NCBI GenBank assembly: GCA_022376515.1
Contig: WTXI01000126.1
Span: forward strand, 1 to 64,000
From: Lactifluus volemus
Lineage: Eukaryota > Basidiomycota > Agaricomycetes > Russulales > Russulaceae
DNA length: 64,000 nt
Direction of reading: 5' to 3'
The position numbers were made by a program, and so were the translations under genes. Under the pieces are notes generated by a model. It was not told where the DNA came from and ran no database searches. It was given only the letters and a program-made list of their open reading frames with translations. Position 1 is the first letter of the stretch. Every line of letters begins with the position of its first letter. Below are positions 54,630 through 64,000 of this stretch, piece by piece.

Positions 54630-57329
54630 TCAATTAAATGCCTCCGCCTGCAATTTCCAAAGGTGTGCATAGTCGCCTTTCGCCTCCATCAGCTCATTGT
54701 GGGTACCTGATTCCATGATAGTTGTCTCGTTCATGTATCTGCAAATATGCTTGTCAATGGATGTCTCTTGTCCAGTGTGTCCCGATGTGCGTACACTATA
54801 ATGTCTGCATATTTCGTCAGGTTACCGAAGCGATGCGTTGAAAAGACCATTGTCCTTTTCCCACGGCATTCGTGAAGTCGCGAGAAGAGTTCTATGGTTG
54901 TGGGCGCCAGGTCATTAAAAGAGAAGGCTTCGAAAAGAAAAGGTTACCATGTTCCGCAACAGGGTCGAGCGAAGCGCTGGGCTCATCAAACAGTAGCAGG
55001 CCAACAGTGGAGTCCGGCCCAAGGGTGTGCATGAATGTGCGTGCACTGTAGCAGGGGTCATAGGCACCTCTCGAAGGAATCTCAGAAGACCTACACAGCG
55101 ATTCTTTGTAACTGTCCACCACTCAGTCCTTGTGGCGGCTTTGCTCCTGTCAGATCGCGAAGTGCTTGGTCGATGTCCCCACTTTGGTCGTCGCGTTGTA
55201 TGCGAATCACATCATGCACAGAATCTGGTCGGGTAATATATGTATCCAACTTGTCAGGCAAACGCCTGATCACGGTGTCTGCACCTCCGAGGCGCGCCGC
55301 TTCATGGATGAGCTTGAGATCCGTGGCATATTTGGGGTTACCAAGCGCGATGTTATCCTTAACCTTGTCGGGAACTTGTTCGAAGGGTTAAGCTAAAGGT
55401 TATTAATCGAGAGACTCACAGATAGTGGGAAGAGTGTGTAGTCCTGGAATAGAACTGCAACTGAACGGCGCAAATCGTCCAATCTCAGTTCCCGTATATC
55501 ACGACCATTGATTCGAATTGTTCCCTCAGTTGCATCGTATATGCGGGCAGCTAACTTCAGAATCGTGCTTTTACCCGAGCCGTTGAAGCCTACGATGACC
55601 TGGTCCAAATGAGATCAGATAGCCCATGAGGCCAGTTATTCCGAGTCTCTTACACAAAGTTGGCCTTGTTGAACTCGAAATGATACGTGCTGTAGGGCAT
55701 AGCTGTTGCTCCCAGGATATTTAAAAGAAACGTCCCTAAGAGCGATGAGGAACAATCCTAGGGGCATGGGAAGAGGACCGACTTGAATTCAAGGCTGATT
55801 CCTTCGCGACTGGGGTCCAGCCTTTCGGTGCCGTCAATGATCTTATTTTTGATCTCGCTGACGGCATATATTGCGCGTAAATTGGACAATTGGTTGGAAA
55901 AGTCACCAGTTTGCTGAAAAATGGAATTCACATTCAGGCGAAGGTTTTTGGCCGCCGATTGTATGAGGGTGAATGCGGTGAGTGCCATCGGAAGATTGGC
56001 AGAGCTCCGAGCCATTATCAATACAAAGGCAATCTCGGGAAACGATATGTAAAAGGGCATGTGCCAACCACGAGTCGTTACTCACCTCTGGCAGCTCACC
56101 AGTAAACCACTTAGGAGATGTATTGTGTGATTGACCTTGCGCTGGTACAAGAGGAAATGGCTCCAGAATTCACTCGCACTGTCTCCAAGGCGATTACTGA
56201 GTTTTAGAAAGTCTGAAAGCAGGACCATATGTGAGTGTGTCACGATAAAGCATCGCAGACCTCGGACACACCGCGAGAAAGATGTGAGCTGAGACCATTG
56301 GCAACAATTTCCTGGCGATGCTCTCGATCATTCACAAGTTGCTTGAGGCCTTCCATCTTCAGATAATCCTCACTTCGTGTTGTGGCTGCGTATGCTGTGG
56401 AAAGTTTAAAACTGAGCTAAACCTCGCATAAAACAAACCGACCAAGTCCTTCCAGGCTACTGTTTGCGAGCTCCGTCTGCGCCAAGATGCAGATGACCAG
56501 GTGACAAAGACACGTTAGAAGGCTTAGAAATGACCCAATTCCTTGTTCACGTAGATGGCGACGAGTACGCTGACTTGAGTGAAAAGCACAAGGATGCTGC
56601 ATCCACTCCGCAAGAGGCTGTCAAGCGTGCGGCCGATGGAGGAAAAGCCGTATCTAAGCGACGCTGCGTCTAACCGCTGAGATACTGTAGGGTCCGTGAA
56701 AGTAGGCACATCCATCCGCGCCACGTGTTCGAAAGCATATCGTGAGTAGTGGCGTTTGACCAGGTCATCAAAAGCAAGGTACAGCCATCCGTCTGTCCTT
56801 TCAAGTATACACTGAGAAAGGGAGCATGCCACACGGCCACAGGTAAGTCTGATCAATCTGTTTCTGTCTAGTTGCCGATCGTTGATAGTAGCCTGCACCT
56901 ATGCTCTACGCTCGAATGCGTCGCTCAAAGGTCACGACTTGAAAGACGGGCTCACCAATCGCAAGAAATTCCCGGTAAACCTGAGTTCCTCATTATTAGT
57001 ATTCTGTTACTAACGAGTTACTAGCACTTTCGCCACATACCAAAGGGAACCGCAGGAGAAACGGCAAGACCTGCCGAGACAGCTAGGCGAGCAAATAATA
57101 AGGGACTACTGAGGTCGCATATAGCCCTCCATAGGCATCCCAAGTCACTGATGAACTGTGCTTTGTCTTGGATAAAGGGACGTATGGGAATGTGCCACCT
57201 AATGGGTGACTTTTCAATGTATAGATCCCATATTCCGAGGGTATGATGATCAAAACTGTCTTGGAGTGATCTTGCGATAGAGTTGCCGCTCTTCTCAGAC
57301 TGTACGGAATCCGAAACAGCGTCGAGCAT
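54630..57329 (-). CDS. ABC transporter, half-size (ABC-B-like, TMD-NBD)
   Basis: The start is taken at ATG 57329 (MLDAVSDSVQSEKSGNSIAR), followed by DHHTLGIWDLYIEKSPIRWH. Membrane-domain exons lie through about 55760 (for example SILVLFTQVSVLVAIYVNK). The nucleotide-binding domain is complete: Walker A GFNGSGKS, Q-loop LFQDYTLFP, signature LSGGQLQRIAV, Walker B LLLFDEPSASLDP, H-loop FSTHRFGNL, ending GDYAHLWKLQAEAFN with stop at 54630. Many short introns are implied. It likely forms a homodimer in a membrane. The family of basidiomycete half-transporters with this HHTLGIWDLY...SPIRWH start is uncharacterised as far as I know. An upstream exon (ATG at 57414) is possible. Confidence 0.8.
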
Positions 57330-60300
57330 GGTAGAAAGCGGGGAATTCACTACAGGACGCTACCTTGGGTGCCTGTCTTATAACGTCCTCGACTTTATTG
57401 ACTGCGTGTACCATGGTCGTGGTACAAGTGAGTCGGATGTACTATATGGTGCCCGGGGGCAGCGAGATGGACTGGATTTAAATGCCCGCGATGAAATTTG
57501 TCTGATGTAGTGATGGAGTGGTTCATGAAAACCTGACAAACGGATGTTTGCTTGATTATAACGTATAGAAGGGCGCCTGGGGTGTAGATGCCAAAACCTC
57601 TCACTGCGCGTCAAGAGATGATGCATCGATGAGGATTGAACCTACCAGGTGCCTTGTCCCATGAACCGCTTCCGATCCGAAAATGACCTCCATTGCAAGC
57701 CTCCTTCTAAACCTCCAGGAGGATTCGCGCTTCCCCCGTTTTTCTCTCTAAGAAAATTATTGTGCTTCCATTGCCAATATGACTGAGTCAGGCGTGTATC
57801 GATGAAATCAGTTGTCCTAGGGTGGCGGACATCACCGAAAGACGATTTATTCAGGTACCGGTGGCATCCCACACAATAACCTCGTGTCGTCTGATCTTTC
57901 TAAATTAAAAGGGGTTTTATTCATAAGCTCCGACCACTTCAACACATGCCGCTGAATGATCGAAGTCTTTACTGAATGTTTATCTAATAAAGCCACACTA
58001 CGGATCTAGGGGACCTAGGTAGTTAATGTAAACCTGCAAGCTCTCATTAAACACGTGGGGTTCATACGGGTGTAAGTCTTCACATGAAAATGAGTGGGGG
58101 CAAAGAGGGATCGCATTGGGAGAGAAGATCTCAATGGCACTCTGAGACAGGTTGGTGCCAGCCGCGAACCCACCTCAAAATTAGGTTATAACGGAACATG
58201 CGCTGGCCTGACGCTAACCACGCCGAGGGTTCATGAGATTGATTAACAACCGGCAAGCGGAAAAGCTAGGGCAAAAACCCTCGCATTGGTGGATTAAAAC
58301 TCGACTCGGTCCCAAGCGTTTCCTATCGATACGAATCGCGCCTGTCAGTCAAAAAACCGATGGACCTCAGGGCTGTCGCTGATGTCTTGGCCGCGACCCC
58401 GGTAGGCGGCGCGTCAGAAAATTGGCTCATTGTCAGAAAAAAGGTCCTGGCGGGTCCATATCGATTTTGCCTGTCACTTTTCTTTCGGTTGCGCTGTCCA
58501 CCAGCACTCGAGCTACACAGGAGACCAGCACTCTGGGAGTACCCTCCAAATTCTGCGCTTTTGACCGATCCGAACAAGGCCGTAGCTTGGTCTTCATCTA
58601 CAAGTCGAACAGGTTCGCACATTGACAGTTATCTTTCCCCGCTAATTTCGGTTACCCTGCAGGGCCTGCACTTTTTGCGTCCTTCTTGATCTATGGACCC
58701 TTCATCGCGCCTATATGACTCATGTATACACCTCTCTGGCGCCGAGGATGTAGGCATGGTTGACAGATAACGTGTATCCGGACCTACAGCGTAACTTTGT
58801 CCCATTATCTAGGCGGCACTCCGAACAGTCAACTGTAGAAGTGACTTACATGGAATATCTTTGCAGCGCTACGCCATAGGTGCTGGCTGGTAGTCTCCTT
58901 ATTCACCAGCAAGTTCCTCGACGCTCTGTTAAGCCTTAGCCTCCCTGCGCGCTAATGCCGTCACGGTGTCAATCCTCACTAAACACGGCGTATAGTCTTC
59001 CCTCCTATATTGCGGCCTATAGCGCTCGCCATGAGTTTGGAATCCGCACCGCAAAAATTGCACGGACCATGAGTCAGACCAGGAGTTGCTCAGAGGGACT
59101 CACGTTTCAATACTTGTTGTACAACAAGCTGACACGCTCTGAGATCAGGAAGATGTTCAACCAGTACCAGTCCATGAACTGTCAAATACAGTGACCATTG
59201 ACTCATTCTCCGGGATTCCACTAGGCCTCCTGGTGGTACTCCTGAAGCTGGACCTGGAGATCAGAAACTTTAAAATAGGACAGGTCCACCATGAAATAAC
59301 CTTACCACATATCCCTCTTCCTGCCTTTTCTCCCTCAGACCTAGGTACTGTCTCCGCGCGGGTTATTGCAGTAGTGAAGATGGCCCAGGTTCGATTGGCG
59401 AACCCATTACGAGGACACTGAATTGCCTCTCTGGTAGGGATCGAATACGTAGCTCTGATGGCCGGCACACAACCCTGCTCCACGAGGCCGTCGATTACAA
59501 GGATCACTTGCATGCTTGAGCGTTATGATTTACGCACCGGCGTTTGATACCTGCCGAACGTTGCGCTCCTCCCAGAGCCTTGGAAGCGATCACATGGGTC
59601 CCAGGTCTGACTCGGAGATGTTGGTACGAATAACTGCGGCCGTTGTCCGTAACCCTTGGAGGGCCTAAAACTGTTTACAAGTGTTTAGACCTTTCCCAAA
59701 TGGTCTTAGACGGAGGCACACATCCCCGGGTCTTGCTGCTTGATTTTTCGTGGAATGGAAGCCCGTCTTGAGTTGCTTCCCCCGAGCCTTGCCAAGAACG
59801 CGAGGGCTTGGATTTTTTTTCAAGAGAGAATGACTCGTGTCCATCGACGAAGTCGCTATGGGAGGGTCGGCCCGGTAACCCTCCCACCAGAGAAGGAGAC
59901 ACAGTTCAAGTCGTCTGGCTAATGGGCTTCACCAACTGGCAAAACGAAGAGGTAGACCGACTCGCTCGTCCTCTACCCTACTTCGTCCGACAGGAGATTT
60001 GCCGGTGACTTCCATACTGGTCACAGGCACCAACAAATAACAAAGTTTGATTAGCTGTTTATACTGCCCTTGTCCGCGTGGTAACCTCCCGGCTTGACGA
60101 GTTCACGGGATCGCCCTTCAGCCAGAAAAAAACGGTTGCTTTCGGCAAAGCCATATCGATTGGTGCTCATACGAGGGACGGGGAACCTCAGGCTCCTTTA
60201 CCTGCAATTAGCATTTGCAAGTACGCATTGAGGGGCGATCCTAGCGCTGTCATGATCTGATCTGCCCTGATGGCCGTTTTTGAAGCATAAACCTATTATT

Positions 60301-61229
60301 ATGGAACATGTGTTCAATCGTAAACTTGTTTGTTTTCGTTATACTGACCGCTCAGGGCCTGCCAGTGGTCTTTCGGTAGTCAACATAACGTCTTTCATTG
60401 ACATCACTGCCTACCGGAGACACAGGAGACGAGGCCTCAAGGGACACATATAATGGTAGATCGGTCCGGGTACCAGTACATGTAAGTGAGCAGTATCTTG
60501 CCCTACTAATATTGACCCAGAGGAGCCATTCTTCCATTCTAGGTGTAGATAGTTATTCAGGATCCGGCCGATGGCTTGACGTTTCCACGACACAACCTAC
60601 ATATGTCCTGACTAATTCCGCTATGCTATGGCCATTCGGATTCAGGATGCGAGGTGTTAGTTACACCGTCCCTCCAACTTTCTATCCCCCCCCTACCCCA
60701 CGGCCAACCTTGCAATACAGAGATGTCCTTTCAAAACCCCTACACTCTACCTCATTCATCTTTCAGTAAAGAGGTAGATCCATCTGGATTTTATACCCGG
60801 ACCCGTGCGACGCTGCTATCTATGGAACGTTCTTGCGCATTGTTTCCATCTACGTTGGATGGTGCTCGGAACTCCGGAACGTATTGAGGTACTCAGGCCC
60901 GGGGTCATGCTCAGAATACCAGCGAAACACATGTGGGTGGCGCATAATTTTTTTTTAACAAGCTGTGCACTCCACTGAAAAAAAAAACCATAAGTGTACA
61001 AAGCCGAACCCATCGGAGAAGGGAGTCCCAAAGGACCACCCTTTTCCAAGCACTGTATAGCGACAGGGGTGATTCCGCATTGCCGCCTTCGTAGCCAGGG
61101 AGAGGTGTTCGACTAACGCGAACTGCATAACTAAACGAGATGCCGCTCCTGCGCGACCGAAAGTGGGTATTACGAATATGCAGGTATCTGAGTATACACT
61201 CGCTCATCATCAAGAACGATCAACATATG
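57330..61229. other. Long stretch without a confident gene
   Basis: Several frames of 60-125 codons on both strands (58323-58689, 59157-59513, 60398-60769) have no recognised family and overlap one another on opposite strands. Homopolymer runs near 60950-60990 (T9 and A9) and at 59812 (T8) are present. No RNA gene is seen. Confidence 0.4.
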
Positions 61230-63105
61230 TTACTGAAACTTCTCTTTGTAAATCCATGCAAGGCCAACATCACTTACACCCTGTGCAACCTAAAACATAG
61301 AAGGTTAACTTTTAGTAAGGATAACGGCAAGGAAAGTTGACTCGTGTCTTACGGCTGCTCGGTACCATTTGGCGGCTTCCTTGCGATCCTTCTTACAACC
61401 CCGACCATTCGCATAGCAAAACGCAAGCTCCTGCTGTGCGTCTACATCCCCAAGCCTCGCCGCGACCATAAAATAAGACTAAAGAACCGACCAGGCGAGT
61501 TTTTAGCTGAGCTTGAAACCGAACAGCTGAGGATAGACAAATCCAGCAACTCACCACAGCCATTTTTTGATCCTTCTTTACGCCCCAACCATGAAAAAAG
61601 CATTGTCCCACTTCATAAATGGCGAGGACCAGCTCACCGCGCACGGCGCTGGTCTCAAACCCGGAACGCGCACGCTCAAGATCGCCTACAGCCGCCTCTG
61701 CGGCACGACGGAGCCAAGTAAAGCCAAGGCTCTCGTTCTTCGCGCAGCCCCAGCCGTGGCGCAAGGTGAGGCCCCACATCAGCATGCCAACGCCGCTTCC
61801 TCCTGGTGTGGTGGCACTGCGCTCAAATGCGACAGCTGCCTCCTTAAGGCGGTTAGCTTGATGGTGCTGGATGCCTTCCTGTAACAACTGATCGGCAAGG
61901 TCCAGCTTCTGAAGATCGCTGCTAGGCGCTTGGGCATCCATTGGAGAAGGGGAGCGTGATGGCGGAGCTTTGGATGATGGCGGCACTTGAAGAGTATCAC
62001 TTTTTGGTGAGTTGGATGAGTGAGGACTGTCAAGTTGATAGTACGAGTACATCGAGTAGAGGCTACTCGAACGCGACAGGGGTGGTGGCTCGTGCAATAG
62101 GGGTATGGGGTTGTTCGTGGGGACGGAGACATGAGGCTTGGATGGAAAAGGCGCAGAGGGCACAGGGGATGATGTTGTAGGGGCCGAAAGGGAGTCGAAG
62201 GATCCATGCTCGAAAGGGGAGGTTCTTTCGGAACGATGAAGCGGCGAAGAAGATGACGAAGGCTGTGCTGATGGTTGTAGATTAGATTGCGTCAAGGTTG
62301 AGCGAAACGCGTTTCGTGCGAGGACTTGGCGTTTGGACGTTTCGGAGACAGAGACATCACCTGCTTTCACTGGCCTGGAAAAATTCAAGTTCTTGGGGAG
62401 GACTGAGCGAATACGTCCCGCCAATATGTGAGAGTCGGGACTCGGGGAAGCTGATGAGTTCCCTCGCTCATTATCATAACTATCAAGAATATGGTCTGGC
62501 TCCTCCGACACCACTACAATAGGTACTGATGGTGAGGTCAGTGAAGGCGAACGTTGATGAATATACGGGTCCATCGCGGTGTTCTTCAAGCGATTGCCTG
62601 TGAGTCCGTCTATTACGGCCGAACTGCCACTTGAAGGCGAGAAATCCGAGCTTTGAAACAGGTTTCTGGACCCTCCACTCTGGCCAATGAAATGCCTGTC
62701 GGAGAGTGGGGTCGAGAGATGATCAGGATTTATGTTGGAGGTGGACGCAGTCGAGTAGATACTGATATCATCACCATCCTGACTTGCGCGACCAAATTGT
62801 GAATTGGAACGACCGGAAAGGTCTACGGAGGTGTTAAATGATGACTGCGTCGCTACTGACGCACGAAAGCGGGTGTGGAGCAGAGGCGACGGGGGTGGGT
62901 GGTGGGATCTCTTCGGTGGTGCATCAAGCGTCGGAACGAGGATATATTGGGATTCGGAGGCCTCACTTGACCCCTCCTGAGCTAATGTTGTTTGAGTGGG
63001 ATTCGGTCTTCGTCGACGTGAGGACGTCCGGACGAGTGTATCGAGTGGAGAGGATAGCTGTAAGTTTTCGACGGAAGAGATGACGTATTCGCTCATGGCT
63101 AGCAC
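61230..63105 (-). CDS. Sel1-repeat protein related to yeast Dsf2
   Basis: Three exons: 63105-61555, 61478-61353 and 61289-61230. The first ~380 residues are Ser/Pro-rich and disordered, with likely phosphorylation sites. Then a helical repeat region starts at about residue 388 (ADQLLQEGIQHHQANRLKEA) with Sel1-like repeats such as GVGMLMWGLTLRHGWGC and YEVGQCFFHGWGVKKDQKMA. After the first intron comes YFMVAARLGDVDAQQELAFC, then ANGRGCKKDRKEAAKWYRAA, and finally VAQGVSDVGLAWIYKEKF. Sel1 repeats mediate protein interactions; in yeast and other fungi such proteins (Dsf2, Chs4-like) act in cell-wall or polarity signalling. Function here is inferred from architecture only. The start could be the second Met (63096). 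Confidence 0.85.
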
Positions 63106-63499
63106 GATGCGATGGGCTTAAGCGACGCAAGACAGGTGAAAGAAGCAAAAAAAGGAAAGGGTGTACGGCCTCAAGGAGGCGTCATGCAAGTTAGATACAT
63201 GCGAATGCGCAGTTACAGCACCCACCACGGAGAGCACAGCTTAGCAACGGCTATTTCCGTTACATCATCATACTAGCCGAGGCACCCTTGACTTGTCCTG
63301 ATTTCCGATATCCTTAACGACGATGATCATATTAATAGAGTGTACCACATTTATATAGTAGTCCATACAGGAGGACTTGCGCTCAGATCAAACAACCTCA
63401 GCCAGGGCGGTAATTATTGCCTTGCGGCCTGCCACCTCCCTTCGGTGCGTCGTCGATTGTTCGACACGTGCGACTCCACTGAACTGTAATAATAAATGA
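63106..63499. other. Promoter-side spacer of the Sel1 gene
   Basis: No gene is seen. It separates the Sel1 gene from the presumed Helitron end. Confidence 0.5.
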
Positions 63500-64000
63500 C
63501 TAGCGTAGACCCGTGCTTCGCACGGGGCCTTTTTTGGGGGGCGCCGCAGCTCAGAGCCTATGCGGTCTGTGCAAGCTCAATGAGAGCCGCCCGACGGCGG
63601 CCGCATCCCGCGTTTTCGTTAGTGTTCTCATTGTTTTCATCCACATGGCGTAGTAACGTACAACACAGTAGTAGTACATGAATATTCAGCATTTGACATA
63701 AATCAAGATACAGTTTGAACCAAGCAGTGATTTACTGTGACGGTTTCGCGCGTTTCCGAGTTGCATGAGATGAGCTCTCAGCAACAGGAGGGTCCTGTGC
63801 CTGAGAACCAGATGGGCCTGAAGAGATTGTTGAAGTTGGTGAAGGAGGTAACGTGTGCAATTGTTGCATGAATTGGAGACCACCAGTTCCTGCAGCGAAT
63901 GTGGATGTGTCTGGATGCATAGTCAGTAAGTCATTGTGATGATTTGATAAGGACACACCGAGCGGAGGAGCAGCAGTCTGAGGTTGAGGGTTGGGAGATG
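63500..64000 (-). mobile_element. Probable Helitron 3' end (element extends beyond the window)
   Basis: On the minus strand the sequence shows a hairpin CCCGTGC-GAA-GCACGGG (complement of 63510-63526), six further bases, then CTAG (63503-63500) followed by T. Hairpin plus CTRR before T is the standard 3' terminus of Helitrons, which insert between A and T. The 5' part lies outside the window, so no helicase can be checked. Confidence 0.5.
63732..64000 (-). CDS. C-terminal tail of an unidentified ORF (partial)
   Basis: This frame is open from the right window edge to a stop at 63732 (ending ATRKRAKPSQ). It is Pro/Ser/Gln-rich, low in hydrophobics, with a basic nuclear-signal-like end. It ends about 230 bp before the presumed Helitron terminus, so it is probably the last part of a transposon-encoded protein. 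Too little is present to name it. Confidence 0.5.
   Translation of the reverse strand, partial: SPNPQPQTAAPPLGVSLSNHHNDLLTMHPDTSTFAAGTGGLQFMQQLHTLPPSPTSTISSGPSGSQAQDPPVAESSSHATRKRAKPSQ

Noticed and set aside
61567..61884. 105-codon plus-strand ORF
   Set aside because: It is antisense to the Sel1-repeat region of the Dsf2-like gene.
1..64000. CRISPR array or bacterial-type defence system
   Set aside because: The sequence is eukaryotic (introns, tRNA intron, chromovirus) and no regularly spaced direct repeats were seen.

Overview
The window looks like genomic DNA of a basidiomycete fungus, most likely an Agaricomycete. Genes are split by many short GT-AG introns of about 50-80 nt. Several families are typical of that class: DUF6534-type seven-helix membrane proteins, a heme-thiolate peroxidase, a cytochrome P450, and a chromodomain Ty3/gypsy retrotransposon. 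I cannot name the species.

Layout. 1-9558 is almost entirely one retrotransposon family. A complete chromovirus (509-8364, plus strand, 443-bp LTRs differing at one base, 5-bp target duplication) sits inside the gag gene of an older, inverted copy of the same family (1-508 and 8365-9558). It carries an AUG-less small ORF, gag, pol (protease, RT, RNase H, integrase, chromodomain) and a 3' accessory zinc-knuckle ORF. It also shows a Tf1-like self-priming signal and a textbook -1 frameshift signal at the gag/pol junction.

9559-30513 is a decayed, repeatedly duplicated region. Four tandem DUF6534 genes lie at 11118, 16837, 24301 and 28578, separated by relics of a mitoribosomal protein gene whose apparently functional copy lies at 32114-33550. 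A PIF1-type helicase fragment (19257-22471) interrupts the array. It is itself split by a 1.5-kb hAT-like element (20216-21699) with TIRs and an 8-bp target duplication.

32114-36049 is a compact housekeeping block: mL38 (MRPL35), tRNA-Leu(CAA) with an intron, the INO80 subunit Ies6, and the mitochondrial Fe-S assembly ATPase Ind1/NUBPL. A fifth DUF6534 gene follows in inverted orientation (36234-38099). 41979-48866 holds a P450, an unidentified ORF, a sixth DUF6534 relic, an unspecific-peroxygenase-like gene, a probable gag remnant and a DUF829/TMEM53-like gene. 54630-57329 is a half-size ABC transporter, 61230-63105 a Sel1-repeat protein related to Dsf2, and the right edge (63500-64000) looks like the 3' end of a Helitron carrying the tail of an ORF.

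Caution. Several conserved genes (mL38, NUBPL, Ies6, P450) read cleanly only if one base is added at each of several points, usually in a short homopolymer. Every break I found can be explained by a missing base. This suggests uncorrected long-read sequence at least as much as real gene decay, so pseudogene calls based on single frameshifts should be treated with reserve.
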